Assembly (NCBI GenBank): GCA_009782405.1
Contig: WRJC01000003.1
Location: forward strand, 1 to 64,000
From: Oscillospiraceae bacterium
Lineage (GTDB): Bacteria > Bacillota_A > Clostridia > Oscillospirales > WRJC01
Length of the DNA: 64,000 nt
Direction of reading: 5' to 3'
Shown in pieces: positions 26,898 through 35,695 of the stretch. Numbering within the stretch: the stretch's first letter is position 1; every line of letters starts with the position of its first letter. A program made the position numbers and the translations under genes. The notes under the pieces are model-generated. The model did not search any database. It had not been told where the DNA came from and was given only the letters and a program-made list of their open reading frames with translations.

Positions 26898-29094
26898 TTT
26901 TCGCTATCGCCATTTTCGACATCTGCCTCTGGGCCATGACCAGCGAATAATATATCCCTTTTTTCACCATCAATTCTTCGTGCGTACCCATTTCCGCGAT
27001 TGTCCCTTTATCCAAAATTATGAGCCGGGTCGCGTTCCGCAAGGTGGACAGCCTGTGGGCTATGGCAAACGTGGTCCGGTTTTTTATGAGTTTTTGCAAA
27101 GCGTCCTGCACCAAAGCTTCGGTTTCGGTGTCTAAAGCCGATGTGGCTTCGTCCAATATCAAAATTTTGGGATCGTGCAAAACCGCGCGGGCTATCGCTA
27201 TCCTCTGCCGTTCGCCGCCGGAGAGCGTGTGTCCGTGTTCTCCCACTTTGGTGTTGTATCCGTCGGGAAGCTTCATGATGAACTGATGCGCGTTGGCTAA
27301 TTTCGCGGCCCGCATGATTTCGTCTTTCGTGGCTTCGATTTTGGCGTACGATATATTTTCGTATATCGTGCCGGAAAACAAAAATGTCTCCTGCAGCACC
27401 GCCCCGATTTGCGAGCGCAGGTTGTTTTGGTCGTATTCCTTTATGTTTATCCCGTCGACCGTTATCTCGCCTTCGTTGACGTCGTATAGCCTCATCAGCA
27501 TATTTATCAAAGTGGATTTTCCCACACCCGATCTGCCCACTATCCCCACCATTTCGCCCGGCTGCACCGTCAAGTTGATGTCTCTTAACACCATGTCGTA
27601 GTCTTTATAGCCGAAATACATATCCTTTATGCCGATATATCCGTCTATATCTTTTTTTATAGCCTTTTCCCGGTTTGCTACGTCTATTTTTTCGTCGATG
27701 ATTTCAAATATTTTCGCCGCTGAAGTCAAAACCCACGAAGTCCACCTGCCCATGAACCCCATCCATTCCAATGGCCCGTAAAGCATGGAAAGATAAGTGG
27801 AGAACTGTACCATTTCGCCCCTTGTCATCGCATTGCCGAGTATTTGGTTGCCTATATACAGCGTCATGAAATATGAACCCGCGCGCATCACAAATCTCGC
27901 GATAGGCGAAAAAACGTTCCAGATCTGTTCGGATTTCATGTCTATCTCGGCCAATTTTTTTATGGATTCCGCGCATCTTTCTATTTCGCGGCGCTCTGTC
28001 CCATATGCCTTCACCACTCTTATCCCCGAAAGCACATCGTGGAGTATCGCCCTGGAACGCGACCTCAGTATCCAAGCTTTTTCGAAAAAGGTGTGCATGA
28101 TTTTTATCGCGGCGGAGTTTATCATCAGAAAAAAGGGCAGGGGAACCAAAACGATAATGGCAAGCTTCCAGTTGTAAGCAAACACCACGGCTCCGATGAC
28201 AAGAAACAAAAAAACCTGCTGTATCGCGTCGGGCAGCCCGAACACAAGATACTCGTCGATTTCCTGCGTGTCCCACTGAACCCTGTTGATCAATTCCCCG
28301 GGTGTCCTTTTGGATATTTTGGCGATGGAGGAATCCTGGATTTTCGAAAAAATCATAGACCGCAGGTTAAACGACAAATCGCTGCTCACCCGTGCGAGCA
28401 GCAAGCTTCGAACCGCCCTGAGGGCTTCAATTACCAAATTTAAAGAGGCTATGCCCAAAATAACCCAAAAAATGTCCAAAAATCTTATGCCGGCGGCGAT
28501 TTCGGGATTTTCGGAACCCGGAAATATATAGTTGTCAACTAAATTTCTTTGCAGCAACGGCGTTATCAATGCGATAACGCTTGTGACCGCGAAAAGGATG
28601 ACCGCGATTGCAAGTTTGGATTTGTGTGATGAGGCCAATTTCAAAACGCGGCCGAATGTTTTCAATTTATTTGCGCACTGCGCGCAAAATTCCGTGCCGG
28701 GTTCGAAATATCCGCCGCATTTGGGGCAGATTTCCTTTTCGCTTTTGTCTTCGATTGTTTTGCCCCTGTCGCGCAAAAACAAATCGAATTGCGCGGCAAA
28801 ATCCGGGAAGACATTTTTGTATCGCATATTCGCCCTGCAAAGCTGCGTGAGCTTGTTTTCATACTTGAAATCTATCGATACGCTTCCCGTTTGTATTATG
28901 CATTTCACCGTGTCTATTTTGTCCAAATCGTAATATTTCAAGCCGGAATGTTCGTCATGGGCGAATATGTAAAGTTTTGTGAGCGCCACAGTCCCTGTGA
29001 CAAACCTATTGTTGTCCCCGATGTTATAATCGAAATTATATATCACATCTCCGGCGTCTAACCTGTTTATTTCGTGTAATATCGCTTCTTCCAT
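26893..29094 (-). CDS. ABC exporter half-transporter with N-terminal zinc ribbon
   Basis: A 733-residue protein. Residues 1-120 form a beta-rich domain of unknown type; residues about 121-140 are a zinc ribbon (CPKCGGYFEPGTEFCAQC). Residues about 155-470 hold six membrane helices of the type-1 ABC exporter fold, and residues about 490-725 the ATPase: Walker A GRSGVGKST, signature LSGGERQRIA, Walker B ILILDEATSALD, H-loop AIAHRLST. The ATPase site looks complete. It forms an operon with the DUF1854 gene (25-base gap) and the related exporter at 29863-32178; the two exporters probably make a heterodimer. Substrate unknown. Confidence 0.85.
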   Translation of the reverse strand: MEEAILHEINRLDAGDVIYNFDYNIGDNNRFVTGTVALTKLYIFAHDEHSGLKYYDLDKIDTVKCIIQTGSVSIDFKYENKLTQLCRANMRYKNVFPDFAAQFDLFLRDRGKTIEDKSEKEICPKCGGYFEPGTEFCAQCANKLKTFGRVLKLASSHKSKLAIAVILFAVTSVIALITPLLQRNLVDNYIFPGSENPEIAAGIRFLDIFWVILGIASLNLVIEALRAVRSLLLARVSSDLSFNLRSMIFSKIQDSSIAKISKRTPGELINRVQWDTQEIDEYLVFGLPDAIQQVFLFLVIGAVVFAYNWKLAIIVLVPLPFFLMINSAAIKIMHTFFEKAWILRSRSRAILHDVLSGIRVVKAYGTERREIERCAESIKKLAEIDMKSEQIWNVFSPIARFVMRAGSYFMTLYIGNQILGNAMTRGEMVQFSTYLSMLYGPLEWMGFMGRWTSWVLTSAAKIFEIIDEKIDVANREKAIKKDIDGYIGIKDMYFGYKDYDMVLRDINLTVQPGEMVGIVGRSGVGKSTLINMLMRLYDVNEGEITVDGINIKEYDQNNLRSQIGAVLQETFLFSGTIYENISYAKIEATKDEIMRAAKLANAHQFIMKLPDGYNTKVGEHGHTLSGGERQRIAIARAVLHDPKILILDEATSALDTETEALVQDALQKLIKNRTTFAIAHRLSTLRNATRLIILDKGTIAEMGTHEELMVKKGIYYSLVMAQRQMSKMAIAKN

Positions 29095-29118
29095 AGTATA
29101 AACCCACCTCTTTGCAAA

Positions 29119-29841
29119 TTAAAGGAACAATTCTATTCTTCTGAAACTTTTCCTGTCCAATTTATCAAGGCTCGTTATTTCGTATCTGTTGCCGTTCACG
29201 TCCGTGACCATGATCCGGTCGTCCGTTATTTTCAATATGTTTCTGTAAGCGTCATGAACCGTGAATTTTATTTTCCCTATGTCGGAACCGACTTCCCAAT
29301 ATGAAAACCCGTATTTTTCCTTGACATTGGTTATAACTTCAATTATCGGCACAAAATATTTTCGCCCGAGTTCCTCGGCGAGATATTTTTGCTGCGTTTC
29401 GCCAAATACGGAAATATTCGATATGATCCCGATTTCTTTGAGTTCGCCCAGCGAAGTCGTGCTTTCTTTTGGCTCCGGTTTTTTTTCGGATTCCGGAAGC
29501 GGGGCAGGGGAGCCGGAATTTTTTTCTTTCTCCTCTTTTTCTTCTCTTTCTTTTTTCTCTTTTTCCTCTTGTTCCTTTTTTAGCTGCTCTTCTGTCTTGG
29601 GGAAATTGCCGGAAACCGATATGTATTCAAACGGGTTCTGAAAGGGGAACGCCCTGTGCAAGAACACGCGCTCAAAGAAAAATTTTTCGATTTCGGCCGG
29701 ATTTTCGCCCTCTTTTTTTTCGGGATGCCTGACGTTCGCCGTCAGTTGCAAAAACTTGTTTTCGGACAGGGTAAACTTTGCGTTTTCGGGGGTCAGGTAA
29801 ACTATATCTATTATATCGTTGATATTGTTGTTTATTTCCAT
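29119..29841 (-). CDS. DUF1854 family protein
   Basis: A 240-residue cytoplasmic protein. An N-terminal strand region (VYLTPENAKFTLSENKFLQL) is followed by a charged, low-complexity insertion of Lys/Glu around residues 85-120, then the conserved C-terminal half: YFVPIIEVITNVKEKYGFSYW, SDIGKIKFTVHDAYRNI and the closing VNGNRYEITSLDKLD. This matches DUF1854. In other bacteria this family sits beside ABC transporters and some annotations link it to cyanophycin metabolism; no cyanophycin gene is present here. GAGGAT lies 8 bases before the ATG. Its place between two ABC exporter genes suggests a role as a transporter subunit or regulator. Confidence 0.8.
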   Translation of the reverse strand: MEINNNINDIIDIVYLTPENAKFTLSENKFLQLTANVRHPEKKEGENPAEIEKFFFERVFLHRAFPFQNPFEYISVSGNFPKTEEQLKKEQEEKEKKEREEKEEKEKNSGSPAPLPESEKKPEPKESTTSLGELKEIGIISNISVFGETQQKYLAEELGRKYFVPIIEVITNVKEKYGFSYWEVGSDIGKIKFTVHDAYRNILKITDDRIMVTDVNGNRYEITSLDKLDRKSFRRIELFL

Positions 29842-29862
29842 TTGAAATATCCTCTTATCCTT

Positions 29863-32178
29863 TTATCCTTCTATTCCGATTGATTTCAAGGCTTGCGCCT
29901 GCATTTTGTATAAATTGAAATATACGCCTTTTTTCGCGATCAATTCGGCGTGCGTGCCGCTCTCCGTCATTTTTCCGTTTTCGATCACGACCAATTTGTC
30001 CACGTCCCTAAGCGTCGAAAGCCTGTGCGCTATTATTATCGTTGTGCGGTTTTTTGTCAAATATGAAAGCGAACGCTGTATTTGCCGCTCGGTTTCGGTG
30101 TCCATTGCTGCGGTCGCTTCGTCCATGATCAATATTTTGGGGTTTTTGAGCACAGCCCGCGCTATGGATATCCGCTGTTTTTCCCCGCCCGAAAATTCTT
30201 TTTGGCCGTGGCCGACCCGCGTCTGGTAGCCGTCGGGGAGTTTCATGATGAAATCGTGCGCGGAGGCTATTTTCGCCGCTGTGATTATTTCCTCGGGCGT
30301 CGCGTCAGGATTGGCGTATTTTATATTGTCGGCCACCGAGCCCATGAACAAATATGTCTCCTGGGAAACCGTCGAGATCATGTTGTGCAAGTCGTCGAAC
30401 GAAAGGTCTTTTATATTCACGCCGTCAATGGCTATTTCTCCCTTGTTCACATCGTACAGACGCGCCAAAAGATTGGCCAGCGTGCTTTTTCCCGCTCCCG
30501 TGTGACCCACGATTCCAAGCGCTTTTCCCGGTTCGACCGAAAACGAAATCCCATCGATTATTTTCCGGTTTTTTTCGTATGAAAATTCAATCGATTTGAA
30601 TTCCACCCCGCCTTTTATATCCGGTATTTTCACCGGGTTTTCGGTTTCGATCACGTCCGGGACCGAATCCATGATTTCGAAAAGGCGCTGGAAAGCGTTG
30701 ATCGTGTGCACCCCTCTCTGGAAAAACCTCACGAAAAACCCGAGCGGGTCCAACAGATAATTGATATAGATCATAAAGCTCATCAGCATGCCGTAGGTGA
30801 AAGCGCCGGAGCCTTTGACCACGAAATATCCGCCGAAAAGCCAGGCCAAGAAGCCGCTCAGGCTTAAAATGAACCATACTGCCGGGAAAAACGAATTTTC
30901 GACAGAAGCGGACAGCTTTGATATATCCCTGACTTTTCCGCTTTTATGGTCAAAACGCGACACTTCTTCTTTTTCTTTCGAAAACACTTTGACCACGCGA
31001 ACCCCGGTCAAAACGTCGGTCAAAGTACCGCCCATTTCGCGCCCGTAGGAAAATATTTTGGACCAGAGCTCGCGGCAGTATTCCCTCACTTTGTTGAAAG
31101 CGAGCAGGAATATGGGAACGGTGATGAATACGATGCCCGCGAGGGCGGGGTTTATCGTGAGCATTATCACCGTTGCGAGTATTATTTTGAAAATACTCAT
31201 AAAGAAAAAGTGGATGTCGTTGACGAAAAAAAAGTAGACGGTCTGGGTATCGCTGTTGAATTGCTGCATGAGCCCGCCGGTTTCCCTTTTTGTGAAGAAA
31301 CTCATCGAAAGCCGGTGTATGGCCTCGAGAACTATTTTTTTGAGGTCGTAAGTGAGTAGTGCCGATATCCTCGACATCATGAGCCCGTAAATTATATTTA
31401 TTAGGTTGCCCGCAACGTCGATTGCGACGATGATCAAAATGAGCCAGCCTATCTGCGCGTACATCGAGCCTCCCGGCGTCAAAACATTGTCGTAGAGCCC
31501 TATGCCTGATATATATCCGGTGATTATCCCGAATATGGAAGTGGCGATCAAGGAAGAAAACAGTATTATGAGGTTTTTTTTGAATTTTTTCACGAAAAAC
31601 CAGATTCTCGCGAGTATTTTTCCCTTGTCCATGCAGTTCGGGCAAATTTTTCTCTCCGGCGAAGGATAATAATTGCCGCATTTCGGGCAGACTTTTTCAT
31701 CGTCCTTTGCAAAATCGGGGTTGTTTTTGTCCTGTTCGTCGAGTTCGAATTTGCCTTTTTCCTTGATTTGCTTGAGGTACTTGTCAAAATCGCCCAAAAA
31801 CGTCCTGTTGGCGAACGCATAATTGAACAAAGTTATGTATTGCCCTTTTAATTTGGCGATATAATGACCGTAGGAAATATTTTCCTCCGATTTGAAATCC
31901 GAAAGATCGGAAAGAGGGTAACTCTTGTATTCCGTTTCCGTGAATCTTACGTTTTCGTTTCTTTTTTTTATGTCTTTTTTAGTTATTTCATTAACGGCGT
32001 ACACGCCCGACAAAACGTAAAGGTTATTTGTGTCCGCGCAGATATACACGTCGCACAAAGCGTTGCCGGCTCCCAAATCGCTTTTGAAAGTCAGCAGCAC
32101 ATCTTCGAAATTTATATTTTTAGTTTTCAATGCTTCGATGACGGGATTTGGGAATTTGTAAAAATAATTTTCGCCCAT
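29863..32178 (-). CDS. ABC exporter half-transporter with N-terminal domain and zinc ribbon
   Basis: A 771-residue protein with the same plan as its partner: a beta-rich N-terminal domain (1-165), a zinc ribbon (CPKCGNYYPSPERKICPNC, about 167-186), six membrane helices (about 200-500) and an ATPase with GHTGAGKST, FSGGEKQRIS, ILIMDEATAAMD and IIIAHRLST. Catalytic residues appear intact. ATG at 32178 has TTTGGAGAG upstream; an extension to 32223 falls inside the promoter. It is the first gene of the operon 32178 to 26893. Fusion of a zinc ribbon to an ABC exporter is uncommon. Confidence 0.85.
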   Translation of the reverse strand: MGENYFYKFPNPVIEALKTKNINFEDVLLTFKSDLGAGNALCDVYICADTNNLYVLSGVYAVNEITKKDIKKRNENVRFTETEYKSYPLSDLSDFKSEENISYGHYIAKLKGQYITLFNYAFANRTFLGDFDKYLKQIKEKGKFELDEQDKNNPDFAKDDEKVCPKCGNYYPSPERKICPNCMDKGKILARIWFFVKKFKKNLIILFSSLIATSIFGIITGYISGIGLYDNVLTPGGSMYAQIGWLILIIVAIDVAGNLINIIYGLMMSRISALLTYDLKKIVLEAIHRLSMSFFTKRETGGLMQQFNSDTQTVYFFFVNDIHFFFMSIFKIILATVIMLTINPALAGIVFITVPIFLLAFNKVREYCRELWSKIFSYGREMGGTLTDVLTGVRVVKVFSKEKEEVSRFDHKSGKVRDISKLSASVENSFFPAVWFILSLSGFLAWLFGGYFVVKGSGAFTYGMLMSFMIYINYLLDPLGFFVRFFQRGVHTINAFQRLFEIMDSVPDVIETENPVKIPDIKGGVEFKSIEFSYEKNRKIIDGISFSVEPGKALGIVGHTGAGKSTLANLLARLYDVNKGEIAIDGVNIKDLSFDDLHNMISTVSQETYLFMGSVADNIKYANPDATPEEIITAAKIASAHDFIMKLPDGYQTRVGHGQKEFSGGEKQRISIARAVLKNPKILIMDEATAAMDTETERQIQRSLSYLTKNRTTIIIAHRLSTLRDVDKLVVIENGKMTESGTHAELIAKKGVYFNLYKMQAQALKSIGIEG

Positions 32179-32223
32179 AAACAAAACTCTCCAAAAATTA
32201 ATTGAGAAAGTGCAAACAATCAT

Positions 32224-32252
32224 ATTTTACATCATAAAGGAATCTTTGTCAA
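32224..32252 (-). promoter_or_regulatory. Promoter of the ABC/DUF1854 operon
   Basis: On the minus strand: TTGACA (32252-32247), 17-base spacer, TAAAAT (32229-32224), about 45 bases before the start codon. Confidence 0.75.
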
Positions 32253-32305
32253 GATAAAAAACGCTTTTTAATCAAATTTTCCCCGTTTTGGGATTTCGCC
32301 CCTCC

Positions 32306-32335
32306 AATTCCACAAAATTTTTATTTTGTGGAATT
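32306..32335. repeat. Perfect 13-bp inverted repeat at a gene end
   Basis: Arms AATTCCACAAAAT and ATTTTGTGGAATT with a TTTT loop, spanning the stop codon of the nucleotidyltransferase gene. No T-run follows on the minus strand, so it is not a standard terminator, but it could stabilise the 3' end. Confidence 0.55.
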
Positions 32336-33088
32336 ACGTTCCAAGATTTTTTCGATCAGGAGCAGCTCCTCCATCGAGTTCGCTCCGTGTATTTCCTCGG
32401 AATTTTTTGTTTTGTGCACGCCCACCTTGTAATTGTTTTCCATAAAAATTTTCGGGATGTCTGTCAGATAATATTCCCCGTTCCTTTCGTTTGGTTTCAA
32501 GTTTTCGAGTTGTTCGAAAAGTTTTTTGGAATTGAATATCGCATTTCCCGTGTTGTATTCTTTGATGGTTTGTTTTTGTTTTTCCGTTGCGTCGCGGTTT
32601 TCGACGATGCCAAGATAATTGCCGGAATCGTCCCGCACGATTCTCCCAAGTTCCAAAACTTCATTTATTTCGCACGAAAGGTTCGTGCAATCGTTTTTGT
32701 TTTTTTTGTGTTCTTCATACAATTCGCTTAAAGTTTTTTGGGATATGAGCGGCATGTCGCTCATGAGCACCAAAATGTCACCTTCAAATTCGCCTATCGC
32801 CTCTTTCGCGTATTTGACCGCCGCCCCTGTCCCGTATCCGAATTGGGTTTCCTGGTTTACGAACGTATATTCCGGAAATGCGCCTGTGATCGCTTCTTTC
32901 ATGAAGCCCACTATTATCGCTATATCTTTTTTCGGTATGAATTCCACCGAGCCCAGCACGTAATCGAGTATGGGTTTTCCGGCTATTTTCCGCATCTGTT
33001 TGGGCATGTGCGCTTCCTCGGAATTAAACCTTTTTCCCTTCCCCGCCGCCAAAATCAAAACTTTCAAGTTTTTTGCATCATTTTCCAT
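32321..33088 (-). CDS. GlmU-type nucleotidyltransferase (NTP transferase domain only)
   Basis: A 255-residue protein of the sugar-nucleotide pyrophosphorylase fold. LKVLILAAGKGKRFNSEE is the nucleotide-binding loop, followed by PKQMRKIAGKPILDYV, TQFGYGTGAAVKYA and VLMSDMPLI with the metal-binding Asp. It matches the N-terminal half of GlmU but lacks the left-handed beta-helix acetyltransferase half, so it probably makes a UDP- or other NDP-sugar. CAGGAGAAAATTTACG precedes the ATG. It is divergent from the UDP-GlcNAc 2-epimerase gene across a palindromic promoter region, which suggests related sugar-nucleotide roles. The exact sugar is not known. Confidence 0.75.
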   Translation of the reverse strand: MENDAKNLKVLILAAGKGKRFNSEEAHMPKQMRKIAGKPILDYVLGSVEFIPKKDIAIIVGFMKEAITGAFPEYTFVNQETQFGYGTGAAVKYAKEAIGEFEGDILVLMSDMPLISQKTLSELYEEHKKNKNDCTNLSCEINEVLELGRIVRDDSGNYLGIVENRDATEKQKQTIKEYNTGNAIFNSKKLFEQLENLKPNERNGEYYLTDIPKIFMENNYKVGVHKTKNSEEIHGANSMEELLLIEKILERNSTK

Positions 33089-33130
33089 CGTAAATTTTCT
33101 CCTGATTTAATAAAAAAATATTGCATTAAA

Positions 33131-33160
33131 TTGCATTATGTGATATATTATATAATGCAA
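33131..33160. promoter_or_regulatory. Palindrome in divergent promoter region
   Basis: Arms TTGCATTAT (33131-33139) and ATAATGCAA (33152-33160); a third TTGCATTA copy lies at 33121. It sits between the divergent genes starting at 33088 and 33204 and could be an operator. Confidence 0.4.
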
Positions 33161-33203
33161 TTATAAATTTTTAATGAATTTGGAAGGGAAAATTATAAAA
33201 TTT

Positions 33204-34328
33204 ATGCAAAAGAAAAAAATTTTGAGCGTTTTCGGAGCCCGTCCCGATGCCGTAAAAATGGCTCCGCTCATAAAAGAAATTTCCAAATATCCGGAATTAT
33301 TCGAGAATGTAGTGTGCGTCACGGGACAGCACCGCGAAATGCTGGACCAGGTTTTAAAAAGTTTCAAAATAGTTCCCGACTACGATTTGAATATCATGCA
33401 GCCAAGGCAGACATTTTTGTATGTGATAAATAAAATACTCGAAAATTTGAATGTCGTTCTGGAAAAAGAAAATCCCGACCTCGTGCTTGTGCACGGGGAT
33501 ACCACGACTTCGTTTGCCGCCGCTTTCACTGCGTTTTTTTATAAAATCCCGATCGGCCATGTTGAAGCGGGACTCCGCTCCGGCGACAAGTATTCCCCCT
33601 TTCCCGAAGAAATGAACCGAATTTTGACGGGCGACATAGCGAATCTGCATTTTGCCCCCACCAAAGCAAATGCCGTGAATTTATACAGGGAAAACATAAA
33701 AGAAAATGTTTATATAACGGGAAACACCGTAATCGATTGCCTGAGCATTTTCATTTGCGACGATTATCGGTTCCAAAATCAAACCTTACAAGCAATTGAC
33801 TTTACGGCCAAAAAAACGATTTTCATGACGATGCACCGCCGCGAAAATCTCGGAGAACCTTTAAACAACATCTTTACAGCTGTAAAACATTTGGCTATGC
33901 AGTATGGCGATCAAGTTCAAATAGTGTATGCGGTTCATAAAAATCCCGCTGTTTCAGAACCGGCAAATAAAGTTTTGGGGAATTTGGATAATGTATTTTT
34001 GATCGATCCGCTGAGCGTGGAAGACACCCACAACTTGATGAACAAATGCTATTTCGTGCTCACCGATTCCGGGGGGCTCCAGGAAGAAGCCCCTGCCCTC
34101 GGGAAACCGGTTCTGGTTTGCCGCACGGAAACCGAACGCCCCGAAGCGGTAGAGGCCGGAACGGTAAAAGTGGTCGGGACTTCGACCGATGAAATATTTA
34201 GCGAAGCGTCGGTTTTGATAGAGAACAAATACGAATACGAAAAAATGGCGAAAGCGGTGAACCCTTACGGGGACGGAACCGCTTGCGCCAAAATCGTAAA
34301 AATTATAAAAAACTATTTTTCGCTATGA
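33204..34328 (+). CDS. wecB: UDP-N-acetylglucosamine 2-epimerase (non-hydrolysing)
   Basis: A 374-residue enzyme that interconverts UDP-GlcNAc and UDP-ManNAc for teichoic acid or surface-polysaccharide synthesis. Motifs: LSVFGARPDAVKMAPLI, VTGQHREMLDQ, LVHGDTTTSFAAA, GHVEAGLRSGD, MTMHRRENLG and TDSGGLQEEAPALGKPVL. ATG at 33204 gives the normal N-terminus; GGAAGGG lies 16 bases upstream, longer than usual. ATG at 33174 in the same frame has no ribosome site. Its end faces the Dabb gene with a 7-base gap. Confidence 0.92.
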   Translation: MQKKKILSVFGARPDAVKMAPLIKEISKYPELFENVVCVTGQHREMLDQVLKSFKIVPDYDLNIMQPRQTFLYVINKILENLNVVLEKENPDLVLVHGDTTTSFAAAFTAFFYKIPIGHVEAGLRSGDKYSPFPEEMNRILTGDIANLHFAPTKANAVNLYRENIKENVYITGNTVIDCLSIFICDDYRFQNQTLQAIDFTAKKTIFMTMHRRENLGEPLNNIFTAVKHLAMQYGDQVQIVYAVHKNPAVSEPANKVLGNLDNVFLIDPLSVEDTHNLMNKCYFVLTDSGGLQEEAPALGKPVLVCRTETERPEAVEAGTVKVVGTSTDEIFSEASVLIENKYEYEKMAKAVNPYGDGTACAKIVKIIKNYFSL

Positions 34329-34335
34329 ATTACGC

Positions 34336-34635
34336 TCATACGATGTAGTCGCCCACTACCCTGCCCTCGCGCACTTTTCCCACATATTCCGAAATTTTTT
34401 TGTGCTCCGGATGGTTTTGGTAAAATTCCAGATCTTCGGAGCTCTCAAATTCGCTGTACAAAATCGCGTCATAATTTAAATCGGAGTTTATGTTCTCGCC
34501 CACTTCGATAAATTTTATCTCTTTTATGATCCCCGCGAGGTTTTCGAGCCTGAATTTTATGTATTCGATGTTTTCTTTTTTGTTTTTGCCTTCCGCGAAA
34601 TCCTTGAATTTCCACATGACTATATGCTTGACCAT
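34336..34635 (-). CDS. Dabb (stress-responsive A/B barrel) family protein
   Basis: A 99-residue ferredoxin-like alpha-beta barrel: starts MVKHIVMWKFKDFAEG, has the central EVGENINSDLNYDAILYSEFESSEDLEFYQNHPEH and the typical closing VVGDYIV. Dabb proteins form dimers; known members act in aromatic degradation, terpenoid cyclisation or stress, so no reaction can be given. TTTGGAGGG precedes the ATG. It follows the beta-helix gene by one base and is the last gene of the operon 37204 to 34336. Confidence 0.88.
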   Translation of the reverse strand: MVKHIVMWKFKDFAEGKNKKENIEYIKFRLENLAGIIKEIKFIEVGENINSDLNYDAILYSEFESSEDLEFYQNHPEHKKISEYVGKVREGRVVGDYIV

Positions 34636-34636
34636 T

Positions 34637-35662
34637 TTAACCCTCCAAATTATGCACGCTGCCCAAATTGTTTTCGATCACGGAGTTTGTATGCCCTCCG
34701 CGGTCGTCGATGAGGCCCGCCATGGCTCCTTTGTGAAATACATTCGATGTAACTAAGCAATCTGTCAAGCCGGAAAGCCTCATCGCATAATTTGGCGTCC
34801 AGTCCCCTTTTCCTCCGTCGTCGCGTCCCGCGTTCATGGCATTGCCCGTAAATGTCAAGCCTTTGCAGCCCTCAAATATGCAGTGCGCCGAATCGGAAAC
34901 GCCGGCTTCGAATTTGCCGCTCCTGTATATCACATTTCCCGCGCATGAGACAATCGAAGTGCCTTTCAATATTATCGCCGCCGAACCCGAACGGTCGATA
35001 TAATTGCCGGTGATGTTGTAATGGCTTCCGCCTTCCAGCACGATTCCACCGCGTTTGTTCCATTCGATTCTATTGCCCGTCATCGTTACGGACGCATTCG
35101 GCCCCTGCGATCCGAATCCGGCTCCGCCGTTGCCCGAAAACCAGTTGTCGATCACAAAACCGTCCCAACCGTTGATCGCAAGCCCGTCGCCGCCGCTGTA
35201 GGCGAACATGCAGTGCCGCACAGAAAAACACCAAATGAAATCCAAAAACACCGCGTGGGAACCGAAATGCGCGACCCGGCAATTTTCGATCCTGTAAGCG
35301 TCTTCTTCCTTTCCGTAATCTTTTTTGCGCGACAATATGCCCACGCAATTGCCCTTCCCCTGCCCGACCAAAGACAAACCATCAAGCGTCGCGCCGTTTC
35401 CGTTTGTCATGTCGAAAATGCAGGCTTGATTTTCGTCCTTTTGAGCGATCACCGCCTTCCCCGCCCTGTCCATCCGATACCCCCATGAATGGTCGGATTT
35501 TATGTACACTTCGGGTTTGACGAATATTTCGCCGCATATATATCTGCCGGAGCTTATATATACGCTTTCGCCTGTTTCATGCGCTTCGTCCACCGCTTTT
35601 TGAAATGCCGCCGTATCGTCCGCGACCCCGTCGCCTTTTGCGAATTTTTTTATGTCGATCAT
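34637..35662 (-). CDS. Right-handed parallel beta-helix protein (pectate lyase-like)
   Basis: A 341-residue protein that begins with IDIKKFAKGDGVADDTAAFQ, the N-terminal cap typical of pectin-lyase-fold proteins such as GH28-like or phage-type enzymes. The rest is made of repeated short strands with Asn/Gly turns (GNRIEWNKRGGIVLEGG, NITGNYIDRSGSAAIIL, AGNVIYRSGKF). There is no signal peptide, so it should be cytoplasmic, unlike most polysaccharide lyases. AAAGGGGCGGG precedes the ATG. It is cotranscribed with the solute-binding lipoprotein upstream (33-base gap) and the Dabb gene. A role on imported oligosaccharide is an inference. Confidence 0.75.
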   Translation of the reverse strand: MIDIKKFAKGDGVADDTAAFQKAVDEAHETGESVYISSGRYICGEIFVKPEVYIKSDHSWGYRMDRAGKAVIAQKDENQACIFDMTNGNGATLDGLSLVGQGKGNCVGILSRKKDYGKEEDAYRIENCRVAHFGSHAVFLDFIWCFSVRHCMFAYSGGDGLAINGWDGFVIDNWFSGNGGAGFGSQGPNASVTMTGNRIEWNKRGGIVLEGGSHYNITGNYIDRSGSAAIILKGTSIVSCAGNVIYRSGKFEAGVSDSAHCIFEGCKGLTFTGNAMNAGRDDGGKGDWTPNYAMRLSGLTDCLVTSNVFHKGAMAGLIDDRGGHTNSVIENNLGSVHNLEG

Positions 35663-35695
35663 AATTTTCCCGCCCCTTTCTTTTTCTTAATATTA

